A stretch of 46,361 nt of DNA from an uncultured Treponema sp. (GCA_937902125.1 CALDIB010000025.1:1-46361), one strand, 5' to 3'. Numbered from the stretch's first letter, positions 34,601 to 42,101 are shown. Notes: a model not told the origin generated them from the letters alone. Numbers and translations are program-made.

Positions 34601-35582
34601 GGTCGATTTTCTTTCCATGCTTGTCCGTCGTGTAATGAACGTCGATGTAAATCGAGCAAGCGTTGATTTCTTCGCTTTGCTCAAGGTCGTCAAGCTTTCC
34701 CATTTTTTTAAGATGCTTGATTCCGATAACGGCCATGTCCATCAAAGTCACGGGCTTGTCGCTTCGGCCGGCGTAAAGGTCGGCCCTCATGTCCGTGTAT
34801 TCTTTGAGCGACGCCTTTATGAGTTTTTCGTAAGGGCCTTTTTCAACCTTTATGTCCTTTAGTTCCGTCAAGAAAGTCGTGTGTCGGCAGTGGTCGCTCC
34901 AATATGTGTCAAGGACGCGGATTTCAGTTTCAGTGGGGTCGCGGCCTTCTTTTGAAAAATAGTCCTGCAAAAATTTTATGTCGGCGTAATCCATGGCCAA
35001 GCCCATTTTTTGCATGTAGGCTTCAAGTTCCGCCTTCTTGAATTTTATAAAGCCTTGAACAAGAGGAATGTCGCCGGGCTGTTCCGTTTGAATTTTTAAT
35101 GTCGCGGGAACTTCCCAAGAAGCCAAGCGGGAGTCAACGGGATTTATCAAATAGTTTTGAATTTTCTGAACGTCCTTGGCCGAAATCTTTCCGGTCAAAA
35201 TGACGACTTTGGCGCAGCGGACGCGGGGAGGCTCTTTTCCGGTTTCAACGGTCTTTTCCAAACTCTTCCGCAAAAGGCTCAAGCACTGTTCGGCGCTGTC
35301 CGCCCGCTGGTCGTATTGGCCGGGAAGGTATTCCCAAATGATTTGGGTTTCGCCGGCCTTTAAATTCAACTGGTTGTAAATAACGCTGTCGGATTGCGGT
35401 TCGGAAAAAATTCTCTGAACTGCCATTTTAGCCACAGCCGGCATGACATTTTCAATGTCATAGCGGTTCAAGTAACGCGCGCTCTTTACAGAGGAAACGC
35501 CCAAAAAATTTTTGACTTCGTTAAGTATGCGCTTGGCTTCGTTTTCAAAGCCCTTTTGGCGCTCAACATAAATACGGAACAT
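31635..35582 (-). CDS. purL: Phosphoribosylformylglycinamidine synthase, single-chain (PurL with glutaminase)
   Basis: A 1315-residue ATP-dependent amidotransferase making FGAM in purine synthesis. An N-terminal PurS-like part is followed by two AIR-synthase-type halves (YWSDHCRHTTF, FKNETHNHPTEIEPFGGAAT, GGKDSMSGTF). The C-terminal class I glutaminase has the nucleophile in LGICNGFQAL, an earlier GTNCEYDMA block and the His-x-Glu of SHGEGR. It is the single-chain form, as in E. coli, rather than PurS/PurQ/PurL. The ATG lies 6 nt after a consensus TATAAT and has no ribosome site, so the mRNA is probably leaderless. It heads the operon with the lipoprotein and CNNM-like genes. Confidence 0.95.
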   Translation of the reverse strand: MFRIYVERQKGFENEAKRILNEVKNFLGVSSVKSARYLNRYDIENVMPAVAKMAVQRIFSEPQSDSVIYNQLNLKAGETQIIWEYLPGQYDQRADSAEQCLSLLRKSLEKTVETGKEPPRVRCAKVVILTGKISAKDVQKIQNYLINPVDSRLASWEVPATLKIQTEQPGDIPLVQGFIKFKKAELEAYMQKMGLAMDYADIKFLQDYFSKEGRDPTETEIRVLDTYWSDHCRHTTFLTELKDIKVEKGPYEKLIKASLKEYTDMRADLYAGRSDKPVTLMDMAVIGIKHLKKMGKLDDLEQSEEINACSIYIDVHYTTDKHGKKIDPNSKKATERWLLMFKNETHNHPTEIEPFGGAATCIGGAIRDPLSGRSWVYQSMRVTGAADPTVPMSKTIKGKLPQLKLCRESAQGFSSYGNQIGLTTGQVHEIYHPGYAAKRMELGAVIAAAPAKNVVRGTPQAGDIVILLGGGTGRDGIGGATGSSKVHTEKSVTAAAAEVQKGNAVEERKIQRLFRNKDVSLMIVRCNDFGAGGVSVAVGELAPGLNINLDAVPKKYEGLNGTELAISESQERMAVVVRPKDAKKFIKAAAAENLNAVVVATVTDTRRLVMTWRGKEIVNIAREFLDAAGAKHEAKALIESPAAPASSPLLKPLPSTAKKLGTGATAKALQGAWIQNMADLACCSQRGLGERFDGSIGSSSVLFPYGGRYQATPEAGMAAKIPVQSPRETSTVSLMAYGFDPRVCEWSPWHGAQVSVLSSLANLLCLGANPLEARLSFQEFFGRAVDPKTWGYPAAALLGSITAQNAMGTASIGGKDSMSGTFEKLNVPHTLVSFAVGHDEAQNVRSGSFKKAGSNIYIVKVPYSELLVPDYEAFKANSRLVYNLNAAGKIRAMYPVRAGGIAEAVTKMAMGNRIGAKMEKPAKAKDLFLPLYGSIIIETEENLEGENFVQGTLEFLGTTIEEPKIIVQGKTKASTASIKILDAEKAWEKTLAEVFPPVSSAEPQEELPEFAKGVHVSLSDARANPSFNICKKKPRVLIPVFPGTNCEYDMARAFDLAGAETKILVFRNNTSQALSDSLDELVKALKKAQILALSGGFSAGDEPDGSGKYIANVLREGRVSEQIMNLLKKRDGLVLGICNGFQALIKTGLVPYGEIREPSGELPTLTFNTIGRHISRVVRTRMVSAISPWAKNASVIDQRIHLVPISHGEGRVIVSPRLAKELFAKGQVFSQYVDEKGEPAILEPDNPNGSMFAIEGMTSPDGRVLGKMGHSERTIGNDLNGASGDLIKNVAGNPLTNNFENSCQNIFAAGVSWFK

Positions 35583-35588
35583 TCTTCA

Positions 35589-35617
35589 ATTATATACAAA
35601 AAATGTCTGTCTATCAA
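35589..35617 (-). promoter_or_regulatory. purL promoter, leaderless type
   Basis: On the minus strand TTGATA (35612-35617), exactly 17 bp, TATAAT (35589-35594). Only 6 nt separate the -10 box from the ATG at 35582. This is the clearest example of the pattern in the window. No PurR-type palindrome was noticed. Confidence 0.85.
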
Positions 35618-35730
35618 GACAAAGAGGCGTTGTTAATGTAACCTAAGAAATCCTTGTTTGTTTTTCTTAAGCGAGCATGGACGACGGCGGGAAATGCCGG
35701 CGGCAAATTTATTTCTAGGAGTTGCAAAAG

Positions 35731-36465
35731 ATGAAAATCGCAAAAATCATCGCGGCGGCAATGGCCTTCGCAAGCGTTTCCACAATGGCTTTCGCGGCCA
35801 AAAAATCAAAGGCCGCGACTATGAACGTGTCAAGAAAAAACATCATTGACTATCAAGGCGCCGAATGGGGCGACGAATGCCCAAAATGGGTCAGAACGCT
35901 CAACGCCAACAGCGCCGAGGCGGTTGGAAAAGAACTTAAAATCGACACGAAAAAATACTTGATTTATGTCGCGCAAGGCCGAGGAAAAGACTTGGACATG
36001 GCCGAGGTTTGGGTGAAGAACATTCAGGCAAAGCAGGAAGTGGCCGCGTCAATCAGCCAAATCATCGCCTCAAACACAATCGCCGAAATGCGCTCGTCCG
36101 ACGGCAAGGAACCTGACGACAACACAAAAAAGCGTATTTACGAAAGCGCCACAAGAATGGCTTCTGTAGTTGACCTTCACAGCCTTGAGTATGTGACCCA
36201 ATTTTGGGTTTACACTGGAACGTTGGCTCCCGGAAAGAAAAAGGCCAAAAGCGAAAAGGATTACACGAGCCTTGAATACACATACTATGTCGTTTACAAA
36301 ATGGACAAGGAAGACTACCAAAAGCAGCTTGACGCGGCCATGGCCACAATCGACGAAAACGGAAACGTGGCCTACATGCCTTACATTCAAAAAGTCGCCG
36401 CCGCCATGGTTGGACAAGACCTTTACGCCGGAGACATTCCCACAATGGACAAAAACGCCGACTAA
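35731..36465 (+). CDS. Exported LPP20-like protein, copy 1
   Basis: A 244-residue protein with a signal peptide (MKIAKIIAAAMAFASVSTMAFA). The mature part has the order seen in LPP20-type domains: an acidic Trp-containing start (YQGAEWGDECPKWVRTL), then YVAQGRGKDLDMAEVWVKNI with small-residue periodicity. The role is unknown, probably periplasmic. A frame from TTG 35722 is three codons longer, but AGGAG at 35717 fits the ATG at 35731. Its TAA overlaps the ATG of a shorter paralogue (TAATG). Confidence 0.7.
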   Translation: MKIAKIIAAAMAFASVSTMAFAAKKSKAATMNVSRKNIIDYQGAEWGDECPKWVRTLNANSAEAVGKELKIDTKKYLIYVAQGRGKDLDMAEVWVKNIQAKQEVAASISQIIASNTIAEMRSSDGKEPDDNTKKRIYESATRMASVVDLHSLEYVTQFWVYTGTLAPGKKKAKSEKDYTSLEYTYYVVYKMDKEDYQKQLDAAMATIDENGNVAYMPYIQKVAAAMVGQDLYAGDIPTMDKNAD

Positions 36466-36896
36466 TGCGCAAGAGCGTCTTTTTTTGCTTTTGCCTGGCC
36501 CTAATTTTAGGAAGCCGCGTTTTTGCTGTGGACGCTTCCCAAGCCGTAATAATCGATTGGCAGGGTTCGGAATTTAGTTCCCAACCCATGCCAAAATGGC
36601 TTGAAAGCCTTTTTTTCCGCAAAAAAAGCGGGCCTTTTTGCAAGGAATTCAACTTGGACAAAAAGCAAATCCTATACTGCGGCCGCGGCCGCTCAAGGGA
36701 TTTGGACGAAGCGCTTCTTGAGGCAAAATCTTCCGCATTGACAAAAAGCGTGGAAGAAGGCATGAAAGCGGCCGCCTCCTCCGACTTGCGCAAAGTCGCC
36801 GATTATTGGATTGAATTTCAAGAGGACGGAGTAATTTTTTACGAAGCCTTTTGCGTTTACACAAGCGGCCAACGGCTGCGTCAAAGACAGCGCTGA
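36465..36896 (+). CDS. Exported LPP20-like protein, copy 2, shorter
   Basis: A 143-residue paralogue of the gene before it. It shares a signal peptide (MRKSVFFCFCLALILGSRVFA), IDWQGSEFSSQPMPKWLESL and ILYCGRGRSRDLDEALLEAK. It ends at FCVYTSGQRLRQRQR, where copy 1 continues for about 65 residues from WVYTGTLAPGKKK. Either the C-terminus was lost by a stop or frameshift, or it is a natural short form. The 57 bp to the next gene hold no clear terminator. Confidence 0.65.
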   Translation: MRKSVFFCFCLALILGSRVFAVDASQAVIIDWQGSEFSSQPMPKWLESLFFRKKSGPFCKEFNLDKKQILYCGRGRSRDLDEALLEAKSSALTKSVEEGMKAAASSDLRKVADYWIEFQEDGVIFYEAFCVYTSGQRLRQRQR

Positions 36897-36953
36897 AAGC
36901 CAAGAACGCTAAGCGCCAATAAAAAAAAGCCGCCCATTTTTTTGTTTCAACTT

Positions 36954-38468
36954 TTAATTCAAAACGCTCATGTCAAGCTTGTCAAAGCCTTGCAAAAGAA
37001 GGCTGGCCACATGCTTAATCTTTTCCAAGGAGCCGGGCGCGGTTCCTTCGATGTTAAGGGGCATCACCGGATCGTGCAAGCTTAGGCGCAAAAGCATCCA
37101 GCCTTCCGCGCCGTCGGCCTCAGGGCCGCCCTTAAATGAAATGCGGACGCCTTCAAAGGAATTGGGCATCTCGCATCCCGCGTCTCTGGCCCTTTCCGCA
37201 AAGGCGGCCAAAACGCCTTTTCCGTATTCTTTAAAATCTTCGCAGCCAATCTTAAAGCGCAATTCCAATTCTTCCCCCGGCGGCGGAAGCTTTTCTATAA
37301 GGCTTTGCAGTTTCTTTCCTTCTTTGGCGGCTTTGGCCAAAGCGATTACAAGCTGCACCGCCAAGAAGGCGCCGTCGTCCAAAAAGTAATTGTCCTTTAA
37401 GGCGCCGTGGCCGCTGGTTTCCATGGCCAAGGGAGCGTTCACTCCATCGGCGCAAAGCTCCTTTTGCTTGTTGATTACATTTTTGTAGCCCCGCATGTAG
37501 CGCAAGTGGTTCAAGCCAAGAACGTTTTCCAAAAAGTATGTAAGGCGGTCGCTGGTCACGCTGTCCGTAATTATTGTGGCTCCCTTGTTGTTGGGAGCAA
37601 GTATGGCGCTTATCATGGCGATAATCGCGTCCCGGTTTATTTCGTCGCCGTTGTCAAGGACGGCCGACATTCTGTCAACGTCCGTGTCAAAAATAAGTCC
37701 AAGGTCGGCGTGGTTGGCCAAAACCGCTTGGCGAATGGCTTCCATGGCCTCTTTGTTTTCGGGATTGGGAATGTGGTTTGGAAAGCGGCCGTCCGGCTCC
37801 AGGAATTGGCTTCCCTCAATGTTGGCGCCAAGGGGCTTTAAAACCTTTTCGGCAAAGAAGCCGCCGGCTCCGTTTCCCGCGTCAACGATAATCTTTAGGC
37901 CCTCAAGCGGCCGCTGGGAATTGTCAACGCCGTTCATAATCGCGGCACGCAAGTGGCGGGCGTAAAGGTAAATCAAGTCAAAGTTTTTTTCTTCGGAAAC
38001 GTCAACGGCCGCCTCGCTTTTGTCTTGAGCGATTCGCAAGATTTCCTTAATGTCGCTGGACTCAAGGCCGCCGTCCTTTGTGAAGAATTTTATTCCGTTT
38101 CGGTTGAAGGGAAGATGGCTCGCGGTAATCATCACGGAGCCGTCAAAATGGCTTTGTTCAAAAATTATGGACATGAACATGGCAGGCGTTGTGGCCAGGC
38201 CGCAGCATTGAACGTCAACGCCTTGGCTCATAATTCCGGCGCTGACCGCCACCATTAAATTTTGGCCCGATATTCTTGAATCCATTCCAACGCCGACTCT
38301 TAGTTGTCCGGCCTTTTTCTTTGTCCTTGCGGAAAGCCATTGGGCAAAGGCTTGTCCTATTCTGTTGGCGATTGACGGCGTAAGGTTTACGCTTTCGCCC
38401 TCAACGCCTTCCAAAGCCACGCCGCGAATGTCGCTTCCGTTTTGCAGTTTCAAGATTTGCTCGTCCAT
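36954..38468 (-). CDS. Phosphomannomutase/phosphoglucomutase family protein
   Basis: A 504-residue alpha-D-phosphohexomutase interconverting hexose 1- and 6-phosphates. The phosphoserine loop reads TASHLPFNRNG (usually TASHNP, here with Leu), the metal loop DTDVDRM (DxDxDR), the sugar loop AMETSGHGAL, and the C-terminal domain is present. The SHLPFNRNG variant also occurs in plant and spirochaete members. Whether mannose or glucose phosphate is preferred cannot be told. GAGG precedes the ATG. The upstream gap to tetR is filled by a 132-bp structured repeat. Confidence 0.88.
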   Translation of the reverse strand: MDEQILKLQNGSDIRGVALEGVEGESVNLTPSIANRIGQAFAQWLSARTKKKAGQLRVGVGMDSRISGQNLMVAVSAGIMSQGVDVQCCGLATTPAMFMSIIFEQSHFDGSVMITASHLPFNRNGIKFFTKDGGLESSDIKEILRIAQDKSEAAVDVSEEKNFDLIYLYARHLRAAIMNGVDNSQRPLEGLKIIVDAGNGAGGFFAEKVLKPLGANIEGSQFLEPDGRFPNHIPNPENKEAMEAIRQAVLANHADLGLIFDTDVDRMSAVLDNGDEINRDAIIAMISAILAPNNKGATIITDSVTSDRLTYFLENVLGLNHLRYMRGYKNVINKQKELCADGVNAPLAMETSGHGALKDNYFLDDGAFLAVQLVIALAKAAKEGKKLQSLIEKLPPPGEELELRFKIGCEDFKEYGKGVLAAFAERARDAGCEMPNSFEGVRISFKGGPEADGAEGWMLLRLSLHDPVMPLNIEGTAPGSLEKIKHVASLLLQGFDKLDMSVLN

Positions 38469-38500
38469 GTTTACAGCCTCACATTATTAAATTTATCTTA

Positions 38501-38632
38501 GGGAGCCTCTAAAAAGTTCAGCTTTTTAGAGGCAACTTTGAAAATGCGATGTTGTAAGTCGCGCTATTATAGCGACTTGCAACTCGCAGGAACCTCGAAA
38601 AACTTTCTGAAAGGGAGTTTTTCGAGGTTCCC
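38501..38632. repeat. Three-hairpin repeat element, copy 1 (132 bp)
   Basis: Hairpin 1: CCTCTAAAAA with TTTTTAGAGG. A linker AACTTTGAAA...GCGATG follows. Hairpin 2: GTTGTAAGTCGC with GCGACTTGCAAC (12 bp, one G-U). Then AACTCG. Hairpin 3: GGAACCTCGAAAAACT with its exact 16-nt complement. The outer ends AGGGAGCCTC and GAGGTTCCCT are near-perfect inverted repeats. It lies between tetR and the phosphohexomutase gene. Copy 2 is at 42105, a solo hairpin at 40184. Confidence 0.85.
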
Positions 38633-38648
38633 TTTATTCTTCAAAATA

Positions 38649-39311
38649 CTAAATCACGTTCCTTAAAATTTCAAGGGCAAAGGCGGTTATCTTTGAGATT
38701 TGCCTTTCGTCGCTGGGAAGCGCGAACAGGCTTCCCGCGTCGCATTCCGGATTGCGCCTGATGGTTTCTTTTTTTTCCGCGATATACAAGTCAAGGCGGG
38801 ACAAAATTCCGTCGGCGAAAAAATTTGAATTTAAAGAAAGCTCTTCGTCCGACTTTTGCGCGCTTCCCCTTGTTTGCGCCGAAGCGATTTTAAAGAACAA
38901 AAAACTTTGGTCAAGAATTTTTTTTCTTTGCGCTTCGTAGATGTCCAAAAAATTTTTGTCAAAATATTTTTCGCTGGCCACAAGGGTGTAGATTTGAAAA
39001 AGGGGCTCGTTTTCGTGCGCCTTGATGTATGCGTCAACGGATTTTTTAAAAAGCTTTTCGCAGTTGGTGGAATTTACTTTTGTGAAAATTTCCTGCTCAA
39101 AAAGATTCACCCTTGCGTAAAAGTCGGAGCAATAAGAGCAAAGGGCCGTCAAGATTTCTTCCTTGCCCTCAAAGTAATTGTATAGAGACGCTTTTTTTAT
39201 TCCCAACTCAAGCGCTATGTCGGCAAGCGAGGTTCCGCCCATTCCGTTCTTAAAAGCGGAAAAAAGGGCGGCTTCCACAATGCCTTGCGCGGAAACAGCT
39301 TTTTTCGCCAT
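38649..39311 (-). CDS. TetR/AcrR-family transcriptional regulator
   Basis: A 220-residue repressor with the usual N-terminal helix-turn-helix: VEAALFSAFKNGMGGTSLAD, IALELGIKKASLYNYFEGKEE, residues about 10-55. The C-terminal helical ligand-binding domain is not assignable. A perfect palindrome lies 4 bases before its ATG and is probably its own operator. It follows the GH16 glucanase gene by 27 bp, so both may be on one transcript and jointly controlled (inference). Confidence 0.9.
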   Translation of the reverse strand: MAKKAVSAQGIVEAALFSAFKNGMGGTSLADIALELGIKKASLYNYFEGKEEILTALCSYCSDFYARVNLFEQEIFTKVNSTNCEKLFKKSVDAYIKAHENEPLFQIYTLVASEKYFDKNFLDIYEAQRKKILDQSFLFFKIASAQTRGSAQKSDEELSLNSNFFADGILSRLDLYIAEKKETIRRNPECDAGSLFALPSDERQISKITAFALEILRNVI

Positions 39312-39315
39312 AGAT

Positions 39316-39333
39316 AACTAACGACCGTTAGTT
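39316..39333. promoter_or_regulatory. Probable TetR operator: perfect 18-bp palindrome
   Basis: AACTAACGACCGTTAGTT: eight-base arms AACTAACG and CGTTAGTT around two centre bases. Size and symmetry fit TetR-family operators. It occupies most of the 27-bp gap between the GH16 stop codon and the tetR ATG. Confidence 0.7.
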
Positions 39334-39338
39334 TTATT

Positions 39339-40160
39339 TTACTGATACCAGCGGACGTAGTCAACTTCCATGACGCATTTTTTTGTTTCTTTGGGAATGT
39401 CAAGGCCTAAAGTTCCGCCCATGGCCACATTCATTATGATGTAAAATTCCCGGTCGTAAGGCCAAAACTTTTGCGGGTAGTCCGCGTCGTGGGGATTCTT
39501 GTAAGACAAAAAGGCCTTGCCGTCGTAAATCCAAGTAAGCTCGTCTTCCGTCCAAAGGATTCCGTAGTTGTGCCATTTTTTTCCGGCCGCCTTTATGGGA
39601 ACGCCCGCGCTGGCAAAGGCGTTTCCGCCGTAGCCCCCGGCGCAGTGGCAAGTGCCGTAAGCCTTGTTCTTCCAAAAATTTACGGCGTATTCCATAACGT
39701 CAATCTCGCCGCTTCTTGGCCAAGAGCCGTAGGCTTCCCTGTCGCTCATCATCCACAGCGCGGGCCACGAGCCTTTTTCTGTGGGAAGTTTGGCCCTAAA
39801 TTCTATGTAGCCGTATTTAAAGCGCTTTTTCCAGCGGCTGTTGAGTCGGGCGCTTGTCCACTTGTTGTCGTCGCCTTTAAAGGCTTCTATTTTTAGAGTT
39901 CCGTCGGAAACATAGGAATTGCTTCTTTTGTTCGTGTAATATTGAAGCTCGCCGTTTCCCCAGCCGCCGCCGCCTGCGCTGTAGTTCCAGTTGTCTTGAT
40001 TGGGCTCGTCGCCAGGTCCGTCAAATTCGTCAGACCAAACCAAATTCATGTCCTTGACAAAATCAGGGGAAAGGCTTTTTTCTTGGCAAGAAACAAAGGC
40101 GAACAAGGCGGCCGCAAAAAGCCCCGCCAAAAACGGGCCAGTCCATAAAGTCTTTTTCAT
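39339..40160 (-). CDS. GH16 endo-beta-1,3-glucanase (laminarinase-like) lipoprotein
   Basis: A 273-residue glycoside hydrolase. MKKTLWTGPF...AFVSC is a lipoprotein signal with Cys25. The GH16 catalytic motif is GEIDVMEY (E152, D154, E157 in the ExDxxE beta-bulge type), and LVWSDEFDG, WGNGELQYYT and GSWPALWMM are the other conserved blocks. WHNYGILWTEDELTWIYDG follows. The subtype points to beta-1,3- or mixed-linkage glucans. The longer frame from 40202 is rejected because GGAGAA precedes the ATG at 40158-40160. Its -35 box lies in the loop of a solo repeat hairpin. Confidence 0.92.
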   Translation of the reverse strand: MKKTLWTGPFLAGLFAAALFAFVSCQEKSLSPDFVKDMNLVWSDEFDGPGDEPNQDNWNYSAGGGGWGNGELQYYTNKRSNSYVSDGTLKIEAFKGDDNKWTSARLNSRWKKRFKYGYIEFRAKLPTEKGSWPALWMMSDREAYGSWPRSGEIDVMEYAVNFWKNKAYGTCHCAGGYGGNAFASAGVPIKAAGKKWHNYGILWTEDELTWIYDGKAFLSYKNPHDADYPQKFWPYDREFYIIMNVAMGGTLGLDIPKETKKCVMEVDYVRWYQ

Positions 40161-40173
40161 AAAATTCTCCGCT

Positions 40174-40202
40174 AATATATTGGGCGTCTCTAAAAATCGC
40201 AA
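40174..40202 (-). promoter_or_regulatory. Probable GH16 gene promoter, -35 inside a repeat hairpin
   Basis: On the minus strand TTGCGA (40197-40202), 17-bp spacer, TATATT (40174-40179). The -35 is the loop of the TCTAAAAAT/ATTTTTAGA hairpin derived from the 132-bp element. Confidence 0.5.
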
Positions 40203-40212
40203 TTTTTAGAAT
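40184..40212. repeat. Solo hairpin 1 of the three-hairpin element
   Basis: GTCTCTAAAAATCGC followed by AATTTTTAGA matches hairpin 1 of the copies at 38501 and 42105. Hairpins 2 and 3 are absent. It lies between metA and the GH16 gene. Confidence 0.6.
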
Positions 40213-40223
40213 TTGCCTGTTTT

Positions 40224-41135
40224 TTAGTTTACAAAATTGTAAGGCGTTTCCTGATAGACGTAATAGTTCAGCCAGTTGCGGTAAAAAAGCGAAGCGGCGC
40301 TGCGCCAACTTGAAAGGGGCTTTTTGCTTGGGTCGTCGCCTGGAAAATAATTGCAGGGAACTTGAATCGGAAGGTTCTTGTTTTTGTCCCGCCAATATTC
40401 GTCGGCCAAAGTGTTGGTGTCGTATTCCATGTGGCCGGTGACAAAAACAGCGCGGCCGTCGTTGGTCTTTACGATTGAAGGGCCTTCGTCGGATTCCGCA
40501 AGAACGGAAAGTTTTTTGTTTTGTCGGACATCTTCTCCGTAAATTTGCGTGTGCCGAGATTGGGGCATCAAGAAAATGTCGTCAAAACCCCGCAAAAGAG
40601 GGTCGTTCTGCCCTTCCGCCTGCCAATTCTTAAAAATGCCGAATTTTTTTTGCTCCAAGGAATGCTTTTGAATTCCAAACAAATGGTAAAGGCCCGCCTG
40701 CGCCGCCCAGCAAATGTAAAGGGTTGAAAAAATGTTTTCGCGGCTAAAATCCATAATTTCGCAAAGCTCTTTCCAATAGTCAACTTGTTCAAAGGGAAGA
40801 TGCTCCACAGGAGCGCCTGTTATAATCAAGCCGTCATACTTGCGCTTTAAAAATTCTCCGGAGGGAATGTAAAAGCGGTCAAGGTATTCTTCTGAAGCGT
40901 TGCGGTAATCGTGGCTTTCCATTCTTATAAGCGAAATGTCCACTTGAATTGGAGTGTTAGACAAAAGGCGCAAAAGCTGGGTCTCCGTCGTTGACTTTGT
41001 GGGCATAAGGTTGACCACCGCTATTTTTAGCGGACGAATGTCCTGACTTTGAGCGCGGCCTTCGGTCATAACAAAGATGTTTTCGCTTTCGAGAATTTTT
41101 TTTGCTGGCAAATCGCTTTGGATTTTTATCGGCAT
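40224..41135 (-). CDS. metA: Homoserine O-acetyltransferase (MetA/MetAA family)
   Basis: A 303-residue acyltransferase of methionine synthesis acting on homoserine. PLKIAVVNLMPTK opens the fold. YICWAAQAGLYHLFGI holds the catalytic cysteine, and VTGHMEYD the His and Glu of the active site. In this family a Glu in place of Gly after TGAPx selects acetyl-CoA over succinyl-CoA. Here it reads ITGAPVEHLPF, so acetyl-CoA is the likely donor. The ATG is preceded by TTGATA, 18 bp and TATGTT within 11 nt, with no ribosome site. It is divergent from ppk2. Confidence 0.92.
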   Translation of the reverse strand: MPIKIQSDLPAKKILESENIFVMTEGRAQSQDIRPLKIAVVNLMPTKSTTETQLLRLLSNTPIQVDISLIRMESHDYRNASEEYLDRFYIPSGEFLKRKYDGLIITGAPVEHLPFEQVDYWKELCEIMDFSRENIFSTLYICWAAQAGLYHLFGIQKHSLEQKKFGIFKNWQAEGQNDPLLRGFDDIFLMPQSRHTQIYGEDVRQNKKLSVLAESDEGPSIVKTNDGRAVFVTGHMEYDTNTLADEYWRDKNKNLPIQVPCNYFPGDDPSKKPLSSWRSAASLFYRNWLNYYVYQETPYNFVN

Positions 41136-41146
41136 GGAACCATTCT

Positions 41147-41176
41147 AACATAAAAAAAAAGTTTGCGCCATATCAA
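41147..41176 (-). promoter_or_regulatory. metA promoter, short leader
   Basis: On the minus strand TTGATA (41171-41176), 18-bp spacer, TATGTT (41147-41152), 11 nt before the ATG. TAGAAT at 41142-41147, 6 nt before the ATG, is an alternative -10. The region overlaps the ppk2 promoter. Confidence 0.5.
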
Positions 41177-41191
41177 ATTCCGCGCTATAAT
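41163..41191 (+). promoter_or_regulatory. ppk2 promoter
   Basis: TTGCGC (41163-41168), 17-bp spacer, TATAAT (41186-41191). The leader is about 30 nt and carries AGGAGG at 41218. Confidence 0.7.
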
Positions 41192-41228
41192 TATATGAAT
41201 TATTTATGACTGGCGATAGGAGGCGATT

Positions 41229-42101
41229 ATGTCTGACATTTTGGACGAATACCGCTATGACGGCGGCGAAAAGCTGAACCTTAAAAAAGTTTGCCACGAC
41301 TCTAACGGCCGCAAAGAGCAAAAGGCCGCCTTGGTCAAAAAGACCGAAAAAAATCTGGCAGAAATCGCGGACTTGCAGGAAAAACTCTACGCCGAATCAA
41401 AGGAATCGGTTTTGATTGTCTTGCAAGCCTTGGACGCGGCTGGAAAAGACAGCACAATCAAGCACGTTCTTTCCAGCGTGAATCCCCAGGGCATAATTGT
41501 CCACAGCTTTAAGTCTCCCAACTCAACGGAAGAAAGCCACGACTTTTTGTGGAGATACCACAAGCGCCTTCCCAGCCGCGGCATCATGTGCATTTTCAAC
41601 CGCTCCTACTACGAAGAAGTTTTGGTGGTCAATGTTCACGAATTTTGGAAGGACTACAAGATGCCCAAACGGACGCTGACCAAAGACTACATCAAGAACA
41701 AGTACAAGGACATTTGCTCTTGGGAAAACTACCTTTACGGAAACGGCTACCGCATCGTAAAGCTCTTCTTGAACCTTTCCAAAGACGAGCAAAAGAAACG
41801 CTTTTTGGAGCGAATCGACCGCAAGGAAAAAAACTGGAAGTTCAGCCCAAACGACATAAAGGAGCGCGCGTACTGGGACAAGTACCAAGAGGCCTTTGAG
41901 GACGCCATAAACGCCACCAGCACAAAGGACTGCCCTTGGTATGTTTTGCCCGCCGACCAAAAATGGTACACGCGCTATCTTGTAAGCGAAGTTTTGGTTC
42001 AAACATTGCGGGACATCAATCCCAAATTTCCAAAACTTCCCGACGACGACAAAAACCGTCTTAACGAGTGCAAAAGTCTTCTTGAAAAAGAAGAAAAATA
42101 A
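41229..42101 (+). CDS. ppk2: Polyphosphate kinase 2 family protein
   Basis: A 290-residue PPK2 enzyme using polyphosphate to phosphorylate nucleotides. LIVLQALDAAGKDSTIKHVL carries the Walker-A-like loop, SFKSPNSTEESHDFLWRYHK and CIFNRSYYEEVLV (Walker B region) follow, then LFLNLSKDEQKKRFLERI, NWKFSPNDIKER and WYVLPADQKWYTR. The single domain of this length fits class I or III. Whether AMP or ADP is the acceptor is not set by sequence alone. A strong AGGAGG precedes the ATG. A copy of the 131-bp repeat begins 3 bases after the stop codon. Confidence 0.92.
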   Translation: MSDILDEYRYDGGEKLNLKKVCHDSNGRKEQKAALVKKTEKNLAEIADLQEKLYAESKESVLIVLQALDAAGKDSTIKHVLSSVNPQGIIVHSFKSPNSTEESHDFLWRYHKRLPSRGIMCIFNRSYYEEVLVVNVHEFWKDYKMPKRTLTKDYIKNKYKDICSWENYLYGNGYRIVKLFLNLSKDEQKKRFLERIDRKEKNWKFSPNDIKERAYWDKYQEAFEDAINATSTKDCPWYVLPADQKWYTRYLVSEVLVQTLRDINPKFPKLPDDDKNRLNECKSLLEKEEK

